DNA of 64,000 nucleotides from Ruminococcaceae bacterium UBA7212 (GTDB lineage Bacteria > Bacillota > Clostridia > Oscillospirales > Acutalibacteraceae): contig DKUE01000037.1 in assembly GCA_002490525.1 (NCBI GenBank), forward strand, positions 71,704 through 135,703. Direction: 5' to 3'. The position numbers were made by a program, and so were the translations under genes. The stretch's first letter is position 1. The number at the start of each line of letters is the position of its first letter. Of this stretch, positions 58,113-64,000 are shown piece after piece. The notes beneath the pieces were generated by a model. That model did no database searches. It saw only the letters and a program-made list of their open reading frames with translations, and was not told the DNA's origin.

Positions 58113-59084
58113 ATGGCGACTCGTACTTTAGAGCATTTTCGTGCCGAACACAATATTTGGCGCAAGGATTTGTCCGAAGAATTGGGCATCAGCGAAGAGA
58201 TATTGGAGCGGCTTGAACTGACAGGCGAGGTGCCTGCCGATATTGTGCAAAGGCTGACCGAAAGCTATCATCTGCCGGAGGATTACTTCACAGCGGACGT
58301 GGATATGGTGCGTGCCGAATATGCAGCGGCACTGCGCAGAGACCCCAAGAAACCGCTCGCCTACTTTTTTACCGTTGCGTTCATATGGCTACTGATCATT
58401 GCCGCTGTGCAGTATCTTGTACGGTTGCCGCTTCGGGTGGCAAACACCTTGGAATATGCATCTATCCCCGTCTTTTCCTATATTGAGGAGATATGCTTAA
58501 ATATCATCACAGTATTTTCGGGTATTTATCTCGGTTCCTATTTACTGAAAAAGAGCAATTTCCGCGGCAGTATCGCTGATTTTGAATTTCTGTACCCGTA
58601 TTTGCCGAGCGTTGCCATCGGCTGGCTCTCGGCTTTGGTGTCCATCTTCATCAGCAATTTCACACCTGCGGATTTATCCTTTGATATTTTCAACACAGGC
58701 GCATTTGCAACAGCAATTGCTCTTTCACTGGTCAGTGCCGTTTTAGAAGTCGCATTCCTCGGATTTTTTCTGAATGCGGCGGCACTTGCAGACGGCTCCA
58801 AAAAAGACAAACAGTTAAAAATCCTGTGTGCTGTTGTGCTTGGTTCACAAATTCTTTCGTATATTTTCATGATTATTCGCGGCGGTTTCTTTGCTGTGGA
58901 TGCGCTGGTATGGATTAGCCGTATCCTGTCGTTTCTGCTTTTGCTCGGCACACTGTACGGCATTTGTTTCGGCGCCAAACGGATGCCGCAGTTGAAAACA
59001 GTTTGGTATACGGTGTTGCCGATTGCCGCCGTTATACTGCCGACACTGTTCAGCATTCTCCGCGATATCATCTTCCTTTCATAA
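58113..59084 (+). CDS. HTH-like domain fused to a multi-pass membrane protein
   Basis: This 323-residue protein starts with a helical segment (about 5-62: LEHFRAEHNIWRKDLSEELGI, SEEILERLELTG, DIVQRLTESYHLPEDYF) that resembles the helix-turn-helix of XRE regulators. At least seven hydrophobic helices follow (about 83-322). No cytoplasmic enzyme or transporter motif is visible. It could be a membrane-tethered regulator, or the N-terminus could serve protein contacts only; helix count and fold are estimates. It is a one-gene unit with its own promoter and terminator. Confidence 0.65.
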   Translation: MATRTLEHFRAEHNIWRKDLSEELGISEEILERLELTGEVPADIVQRLTESYHLPEDYFTADVDMVRAEYAAALRRDPKKPLAYFFTVAFIWLLIIAAVQYLVRLPLRVANTLEYASIPVFSYIEEICLNIITVFSGIYLGSYLLKKSNFRGSIADFEFLYPYLPSVAIGWLSALVSIFISNFTPADLSFDIFNTGAFATAIALSLVSAVLEVAFLGFFLNAAALADGSKKDKQLKILCAVVLGSQILSYIFMIIRGGFFAVDALVWISRILSFLLLLGTLYGICFGAKRMPQLKTVWYTVLPIAAVILPTLFSILRDIIFLS

Positions 59085-59098
59085 AAAACTTATAATGA

Positions 59099-59135
59099 AT
59101 CCCCGCATGCTGTGTTTACAGCGTGCGGGGATTTT
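59099..59135. terminator. Bidirectional terminator
   Basis: ATCCCCGC-TGCTGT pairs with ACAGC-TGCGGGGAT around GTTT, with T after it. It lies between the convergent membrane-protein gene and the thiamine-uptake ATPase gene. Confidence 0.82.
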
Positions 59136-59144
59136 CGCGTATAG

Positions 59145-59903
59145 CTATACAGTTAAGTTTTCCGCGATTTTCCGTTTGTAGTCCAAGAATTCTTGCGTCA
59201 AGAGAAAATCCTGCGGACGGGGGCGCGGCACAGTTATGGGGATTTCACAGATGATGTTCCCGGGTCTCCCTGACAAAATACAGATTCTGTCAGAAAGCTT
59301 TATCGCTTCATCCATATCGTGCGTGATAAACAGCGTGGTCAAATCAATTTCACGCATGATATCCAAATACCATGCGTGCATAGCGCTTTTGGTAATGGTA
59401 TCCAAGGCACTGAACGGCTCATCCAGTAAAGCAACGCCGTCGGACGCAAGATACGTACGCAGCAGTGCCGCACGCTGCCGCATACCGCCCGAAAGCTGTT
59501 TCGGATATTTTTTCTCCGTCCCCTGCAAGCCAAATCTTTGAAAATAGGAAGCGGCTTTCTCACGCGCCCGGGCTTTCGGCACACCATGAATCATGAGCGG
59601 CAGTGCCACATTGTCTATAACCGTACGGTACGGCAAAAGCAAATCCTTTTGCAGCATATAGCTGATTTTACCCGGATGCCCCGTAATATCGACGCCGTTT
59701 AACAGCACCTGCCCGCTGTCGGGCAACATCAGTCCCGAAAGGATGTTGAACAGCGTGGTTTTACCCGCGCCGCTCACACCCAAAAGGCAGACAAGCTCAC
59801 CTTTTTTCAAGGTAAAATCCACATCGCGAAGCACGGCATTTTCACCGAAGCTTTTGGAAATGCTGTGTGCTTCCAGCAAAGCTGTATCAGGAGAGATAAG
59901 CAT
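59145..59903 (-). CDS. ABC transporter ATPase of the TPP-controlled uptake system (ThiZ-like)
   Basis: This 252-residue ATPase is of the SsuB/TauB/ThiZ group, with Walker A GVSGAGKTT (about 44), signature LSGGMRQRAALL (about 139), Walker B VALLDEPFSALD (about 159) and the switch His in LFITHDMDEA. I use the ATG at 59901-59903, which overlaps the binding-protein gene by 17 bases; a start at 59939 would overlap more and is not conserved. It is the last gene of the riboswitch-controlled operon, so it most likely powers uptake of a thiamine pyrimidine precursor. Confidence 0.9.
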   Translation of the reverse strand: MLISPDTALLEAHSISKSFGENAVLRDVDFTLKKGELVCLLGVSGAGKTTLFNILSGLMLPDSGQVLLNGVDITGHPGKISYMLQKDLLLPYRTVIDNVALPLMIHGVPKARAREKAASYFQRFGLQGTEKKYPKQLSGGMRQRAALLRTYLASDGVALLDEPFSALDTITKSAMHAWYLDIMREIDLTTLFITHDMDEAIKLSDRICILSGRPGNIICEIPITVPRPRPQDFLLTQEFLDYKRKIAENLTV

Positions 59904-60897
59904 TGGTATACCCCGTTCCTGCGGGCAGTTCTTTTTCAATCAGACCCTGTTCCCAAAGCCATGCGTAAAACGCATCCCAGCGTGCGGGGTTGATATAGCC
60001 CCACTGCGGAACCTCTGCCTTATACTGCTTGGAAATCCATTTCTGACTTTCGGTCACCAAGGTTTCAGAACCCTTTAACGAGCCTGTGTCATCGCCGTCA
60101 ATCAGAATCTGCGCTGCTTCTTCGGGATTATCCGCAGCGAACTCATAGCCCTTTTTCAGTGCCGAAAGCAAGGCTTTTGTGGTTTCGGGATTTTCATTTA
60201 TATAGGCATTGTTCCCGATGAGCACAGGCGTGTAATAGTCGAACACAGGATTGATGTCCTTAAAATCGAAATAATCAAATTCCGTATCGGAAAGCGTCGC
60301 AGAGATGCCGCCCCACGCATAGAATACCCAAATCGCATCCGTAAGTCCTGCTTTCAGTGTGCCTGCTTCATCGGTAAAATTATTCGGAATCAGCTTGACC
60401 TTTGAGAAATCCCCGTCATCGGTTTCCACAACGGATTTGAGCATTGCCTTTTCAATCGGAGAATCCCAAGTCGCATAGGTATGATTTTCCAATCCGCGCG
60501 GTCTGTCCATTCCCTCGCCTTTACGGGAAAGAATGCCCGATGTGTTATGCTGTAAAAGTGCGGCAACTGCCGTAATGCCGAGCGGTTCATCCGTTGCAAA
60601 AGCCGCCGCAAGCGTATCCTGAAATTCAATGGCAAACTGTGCCTGCCCTGCGGCGCACATAGCGGCGGCACCGTTCTGCGAGGGCTGTACTACCGTTACA
60701 TCTAAGCCCGCCTCTTTAAAATAGCCCTTTGCAAGCGCAACATAAATACCTGTATGGTTGGTATTCGGCGTCCAGTCCAAAGACAGTGTAATTTTTTGCA
60801 GTTCTTTTGGCACGTCCGTATTTGTGCCGCACGCGGCAAGCGAGAACAGCAATACCGCACACAAAAGCACTGCAAGCAGTTTCTTAATATATTTCAT
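59887..60897 (-). CDS. NMT1/THI5-like substrate-binding lipoprotein (ThiY-like)
   Basis: This 336-residue solute-binding protein has a lipoprotein signal with lipobox LAAC (about 22-25). The mature part is NMT1/THI5-like: ITLSLDWTPNTNHTGIYVALAKGYF (about 38-62), then AAGQAQFAIEFQDTL and GLENHTYATWDSPIEKAML. Members bind formyl-aminopyrimidine or hydroxymethylpyrimidine, precursors of thiamine. The upstream TPP riboswitch supports this ligand class. I start at the ATG at 60895-60897, which overlaps the permease stop by 4 bases. The longer open frame is inside the permease gene. Confidence 0.92.
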   Translation of the reverse strand: MKYIKKLLAVLLCAVLLFSLAACGTNTDVPKELQKITLSLDWTPNTNHTGIYVALAKGYFKEAGLDVTVVQPSQNGAAAMCAAGQAQFAIEFQDTLAAAFATDEPLGITAVAALLQHNTSGILSRKGEGMDRPRGLENHTYATWDSPIEKAMLKSVVETDDGDFSKVKLIPNNFTDEAGTLKAGLTDAIWVFYAWGGISATLSDTEFDYFDFKDINPVFDYYTPVLIGNNAYINENPETTKALLSALKKGYEFAADNPEEAAQILIDGDDTGSLKGSETLVTESQKWISKQYKAEVPQWGYINPARWDAFYAWLWEQGLIEKELPAGTGYTNAYLS

Positions 60898-61673
60898 TTC
60901 TTTTTCTCCTTTTCTTTGCGCTCCCAAGGCATAGCGAGAGCTTTCACGCCCGTTACGCCCCACATCAAGAGCAAACTAATCAGTGTAATAAACAGAATCA
61001 CGGAAAACATTTTGTCAAAAGCATATGCTTTCTGCACACGGGTCATATACACGCCCAAGCCCTCAAATCCGCCGAGCCATTCCGCGATAACCGCACCGAC
61101 TACAGCATAAGAGGCAGACACCTTCAAGCCGGCAAAAAATGAGCCGAGTGCGGAAGGAAATTTAATATACAGAAAAATTTTTACACGTCCCGCCCCCATA
61201 CTGCGCAAAAGGCTGACGGCATCGGGATCGGCACTGCGGTAGCCGTCTAACAAACTTACCGCAATCGGGAAAAAGGTGGTAATGACCACCAATGTAATCT
61301 TCGGCGCCATACCGAAGCCCATCCACAGCACCAAAAGCGGTGCGACGGCAATCGTCGGGACGGTTTGCGTAATCACCAACAGCGGATACAGTGCTTTATA
61401 AAGCGTGGGAAATCGGTCCATCAACGTTGCCAAAAGAAAGGCAAGCAATACGCCGAGCAGCAAGCCCAAAAACGCTTCCGTCAAGGTAACGGAAGCATGG
61501 CGCATTAAGGTCGGGAAATCCCCTATGAATGCCCGTGCCACCGCACGCGGCGTCGGCAGCATAAAAGACGGCACCAGTGAAAATCCTGTTGCCGCCGCCC
61601 AAATCAACACAACTGCCAAAAGCGCAAGCGCGGGGGAAATTTTACTGATGATGCTTGGTAACTTTTTTGTCAA
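60894..61673 (-). CDS. ABC permease of the TPP-controlled uptake system (ThiX-like)
   Basis: This roughly 259-residue membrane protein has about six helices and the EAA-type loop DPDAVSLLRSMGAGRVKIFLYIKFPSAL (about 160-187) that docks on the ATPase. It belongs to the SsuC/TauC/ThiX permeases. The listed start is TTG at 61673, overlapping the thiamine-binding gene by 32 bases; the true start may differ because no well-spaced ribosome site is obvious (GGAGG lies 15 bases upstream). It is coupled to the binding protein through ATGA. Confidence 0.9.
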   Translation of the reverse strand: MTKKLPSIISKISPALALLAVVLIWAAATGFSLVPSFMLPTPRAVARAFIGDFPTLMRHASVTLTEAFLGLLLGVLLAFLLATLMDRFPTLYKALYPLLVITQTVPTIAVAPLLVLWMGFGMAPKITLVVITTFFPIAVSLLDGYRSADPDAVSLLRSMGAGRVKIFLYIKFPSALGSFFAGLKVSASYAVVGAVIAEWLGGFEGLGVYMTRVQKAYAFDKMFSVILFITLISLLLMWGVTGVKALAMPWERKEKEKKK

Positions 61674-61941
61674 TGGTCAGTACACCGCCCTCCGGTTTAT
61701 ATACCACCTTCACATAAGCGGAAACGGACGGTGCACCCGCACGAATTGCCACATGCTGACATTCTTTCACAATTTCCATCAGTTGGTCATAACTGTCGCC
61801 TTCGATTGTGGTTTCAAACGGACCGACATAGCAGTTTAACCCCGTACTTTTGATGTAGGCGATGACCTCGTCCACAATGCGAATCAATTCGTCCTCGCTC
61901 TGCACATCGGGCAGAACCTGAATTGCTACACTTGCCTGCAT
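61642..61941 (-). CDS. Thiamine-binding protein, MTH1187/YkoF type
   Basis: This 99-residue cytosolic ferredoxin-like protein has MQASVAIQVLPDVQSEDEL, then VIAYIKSTGLNCYVGPFETTIEG and QHVAIRAGAPSVSAYVKVVY, which match the MTH1187/thiamine-binding family (related to YkoF, which binds thiamine and hydroxymethylpyrimidine). It is the first gene after the TPP riboswitch, so a role in thiamine or precursor handling is supported by both family and control. The ATG is preceded by GGAGGT. Confidence 0.92.
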   Translation of the reverse strand: MQASVAIQVLPDVQSEDELIRIVDEVIAYIKSTGLNCYVGPFETTIEGDSYDQLMEIVKECQHVAIRAGAPSVSAYVKVVYKPEGGVLTIDKKVTKHHQ

Positions 61942-61993
61942 TATTTTTACCTCCGAATTTTGACTGCCGAGACACCCGAAACAGCCGTAATAA

Positions 61994-62030
61994 TAAAAAA
62001 GTCTTACGATATGCCTGCATACCGTAAGAC
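61994..62030 (-). terminator. Riboswitch-controlled terminator
   Basis: On the minus strand GTCTTACGGTATGC pairs with GCATATCGTAAGAC (one G-T and one mismatch) and is followed by TTTTTT. It lies between the TPP aptamer and the first gene, so control is by premature termination. Confidence 0.85.
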
Positions 62031-62049
62031 TGTAATTGTATTCACAACA

Positions 62050-62142
62050 AGCTTCCTACGGCGGCATTACCCGCATCAGGTTATAGGGTCAAAGAAGCAT
62101 GCATTCTTTATCTCAGCCGGCTTTGCGCCAGCCCCCCTGTGT
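62050..62142 (-). promoter_or_regulatory. TPP riboswitch (THI element)
   Basis: The minus strand carries the aptamer landmarks in order: GGGG-CTGG, GGCTGAGA (pyrimidine-sensor loop), a variable stem near AATGCATGCTT, ACCC, AACCTGATGCGGGTAATGCC (pyrophosphate side), and the closing GTAGGAAG. It precedes the thiamine-binding/ABC uptake operon with an intrinsic terminator in between. Bound thiamine pyrophosphate would switch the operon off. Confidence 0.95.
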
Positions 62143-62230
62143 ATGAGATTTTTCATAAGACTTTAAAAAGAGTATAAGCCAAACAAAGAAAAATGTCAAG
62201 ATATATTTATGTGCACAAAAGCACCTTTCT

Positions 62231-64000
62231 TTAAGGTCTTTCGCCGCCGTTCGGACTGTTTTTATCTTTCCGGAAATTTCCGTCCGGCGGCGTTTTATTC
62301 GGCGCACCGCCTTGTTTGCCGCCAAATCCGCCGCCCGCGCTGCCGACCGTTGCACAAACAGATTCCACAGTGAAAGTGCCGACAACCGTTTCACCCGTAT
62401 ACGAGGCCCCCGTCAGCAAGCCGTCCGTATGCATACCGCCTGTATAATTCGCGGTCGATACGCTATAGCTTTCACCCTTTTTAAGCTCGGGCGAAACAAT
62501 CACCAAATGAGAAAATCGCTTAGACGGCGCAAAGCTGCAAATCTCACTGCCGTCTGCACGCAAAAGCCGAACAGCCGTATTTTCCTGCGCAGATACGCCG
62601 ACTGCCACAGCATACACAGAAGAACCCTCTGAAATACTCTGCGCCATTCCTGCCGAGCCTGCCGCAAACAAGGTACCGTCCGTTGCAGTAAATGCACCCG
62701 CATAATCCAGCGCACCGTTGCCGTCATCAGTCGGACCTTGAATATACACTTCACCGCCCGACAGCACAATGTCTCCGTTGGAATCCAAACCGTCTCCCGA
62801 GGCATCCACAACAAGCTTTCCGCCTGTAATTTCAAGCAGGCTTTCATCTGCGGAAAACGGGTCTCCGCCCCAGCGGCTGTTCTCCTGAGAATTATCATGA
62901 CCGCCCGCCGCATTCACGCCGTCATCCGACGCTGTAATACGGACTTCCCCGCCCTGTAAGCTTATTTTTGCCGCTTCTAAGCCTTCATAAGACTGTATGA
63001 TATCTATATTTCCGCCTGAAACGGTCAGAAGTGCATCCGCGTGTATACCATCATCACCGCTTTGCAGTGTAAGCTGTCCGCCGCAAATTTCCGCCGTATG
63101 GTTGCTGTGCACAGCGTCATCTGCACAATCCAAATGCAGTGTACCGCTTGTAACCGTAACAAGATATCCGCATTTTACACCTTTATAACTGCCGTCGGAT
63201 GCAGTATCACCGTTTGTTTCGCGGGGGTTCGGCGCGAAACCCGCAGATGTTTTCACTTCTGCCTGACCTGCCCCGCCGCCTGAAACAATGTTCAGCGTGC
63301 CGCCGTCAATTTGCACTTTGTTTTGCGCCTGTATCCCGTCCGCGCCCGCCTCTATGGAAATATCGCCGCCGCATACGGCAACCACGCCCTTTTGGAAATC
63401 GGTATCATAGGCAGACTTGATTCCGTCGCCCTGCGCCTGAACGGTAATTTGCCCGCCGCTGATATATACAAAGTCCTTGCCGCACAGTCCGTCGTCCGCA
63501 CTCTGCACCGTCAGCGTACTGCCTGTAATCCGCAGGGTATCCTTAGACTGCACGGCGTCATTGTAATTTCCTGTAATTTGAAACGAGCCGAGCCCGTTTA
63601 CGGTCAAATCATCTTTGGCATACACCGCCGCCTCGGGTTCACCGACCGCTTGATTCGTATATTGCGGTGCGTCCGAGAGAATATTTACAGTATCCTTTGC
63701 CGCATTCAAAACTGTTTTGCCCGCGTTTTTCACATATACCGCCGCAGAAGTTTTGCTTGCAAGCGTGACATTCTGAAATACCAGACAAACGGTATCTTTA
63801 TCATCTGCATCTACAATCAGCTGTCCGTCATGGCATGTACCTGTCACAAGGTATGTGCCAGCGCGTGTTACGGTTGCGCATGTACCCGCGGCGGACACCC
63901 CGCCGCCCGAAGCCGAAACCGATGTCTCTGCAAATTGAATTTTCGCCGCATTCGCTGTGTCAAATTCCTGTTCGGTGTCTGTCTCCGTCAGCTCCGGCAA
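62231..64000 (-). CDS. Cthe_2159-like carbohydrate-binding beta-helix protein (partial)
   Basis: The visible 589 residues lack the N-terminus, which lies beyond the right edge. They form a long run of short repeats with alternating strands and turns, such as LTVNGLGSFQITGNYNDAVQ, DDGIHADALLTVSGGNIDI and SDDGVNAAGGHDN. This is the right-handed beta-helix pattern of the DUF4353/Cthe_2159 family, whose founder binds polygalacturonate and cellulose-like polymers. Asp-rich turns suggest calcium sites. The tail (about 545-589) is Gly/Pro/Lys-rich. It is expected to be secreted or surface-bound, but the signal region is not visible. Confidence 0.88.
   Translation of the reverse strand: MPELTETDTEQEFDTANAAKIQFAETSVSASGGGVSAAGTCATVTRAGTYLVTGTCHDGQLIVDADDKDTVCLVFQNVTLASKTSAAVYVKNAGKTVLNAAKDTVNILSDAPQYTNQAVGEPEAAVYAKDDLTVNGLGSFQITGNYNDAVQSKDTLRITGSTLTVQSADDGLCGKDFVYISGGQITVQAQGDGIKSAYDTDFQKGVVAVCGGDISIEAGADGIQAQNKVQIDGGTLNIVSGGGAGQAEVKTSAGFAPNPRETNGDTASDGSYKGVKCGYLVTVTSGTLHLDCADDAVHSNHTAEICGGQLTLQSGDDGIHADALLTVSGGNIDIIQSYEGLEAAKISLQGGEVRITASDDGVNAAGGHDNSQENSRWGGDPFSADESLLEITGGKLVVDASGDGLDSNGDIVLSGGEVYIQGPTDDGNGALDYAGAFTATDGTLFAAGSAGMAQSISEGSSVYAVAVGVSAQENTAVRLLRADGSEICSFAPSKRFSHLVIVSPELKKGESYSVSTANYTGGMHTDGLLTGASYTGETVVGTFTVESVCATVGSAGGGFGGKQGGAPNKTPPDGNFRKDKNSPNGGERP

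Noticed and set aside
1..64000. tRNA, rRNA, CRISPR arrays, integrases, toxin-antitoxin or defence operons
   Set aside because: I looked for conserved RNA motifs, regular spacer arrays and the usual marker proteins on both strands and saw none; only the relic RAYT and short repeats indicate mobility.

Overview
The window reads as chromosome of a spore-forming, anaerobic member of the Clostridia (Bacillota), most likely in the Oscillospirales/Ruminococcaceae neighbourhood. Supporting signs are a sipL-spoIVA sporulation pair, reverse rubrerythrin under a PerR/Fur-type regulator, a FeoA-FeoA-FeoB-Cys-rich iron operon, a T-box ahead of valS, a TPP riboswitch, strong AGGAGG-type ribosome sites with some TTG/GTG starts, a dockerin-bearing secreted protein and a Cthe_2159-like carbohydrate-binding protein. 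Base composition is about balanced, except for visibly AT-rich islands (a broken phosphotransferase gene near 26.3 kb and a glycosidase-like gene near 42 kb). No rRNA, tRNA, CRISPR array, prophage or intact transposon was seen.

Layout. 1-2.8 kb (minus): a PhoB-type response regulator and sensor kinase followed by the start of an anchored protein that runs off the left edge. 2.8-6.4 kb (minus): galM-ilvN-leuC-leuD, branched-chain amino-acid synthesis, separated from the kinase operon by a 116-bp inverted-repeat element. 6.4-16.2 kb: small membrane/secreted proteins, a heterodimeric ABC exporter, a PII-like protein, an RluA pseudouridine synthase, a GNAT acetyltransferase and a MacB/FtsX-type ABC system. 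16.3-19.4 kb: sipL and spoIVA. 19.5-25.9 kb: a monooxygenase-fold protein, the dockerin protein, a nuclease/phosphatase, and a DtxR-family repressor divergent from the feo operon with three matching operators. 26-32.9 kb (minus): a broken phosphotransferase gene, GNAT and Nudix genes, topoisomerase IV-type subunits and two small DUF proteins. 33-40.3 kb: cca, the PerR-like/rubrerythrin pair, XRE-comF, and the T-box/valS unit that now carries a remnant REP-associated transposase between leader and valS. 40.4-46.3 kb: two glycosidase-type genes. 46.3-54.8 kb: folC, exoA, a HAD phosphatase, rnhA, a GPH-type sugar symporter, a DUF5131 protein and pyruvate kinase. 55-59.1 kb: small redox/unknown proteins, a SOS-controlled dinB and an HTH-membrane protein. 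59.1-62.2 kb (minus): a TPP-controlled pyrimidine/thiamine uptake operon. 62.2-64 kb: a carbohydrate-binding protein cut by the right edge.

Most genes are ordinary housekeeping or accessory functions. The most informative parts are regulatory: three GTTAG-N6-CTAAC operators at feo, two abutting 7-1-7 palindromes at the PerR/Fur promoter, a LexA box inside a consensus dinB promoter, dyads over the XRE and topoisomerase promoters, and a family of dispersed hairpin repeats that may belong with the relic transposase. I did not find a clearly new defence or biosynthetic system.
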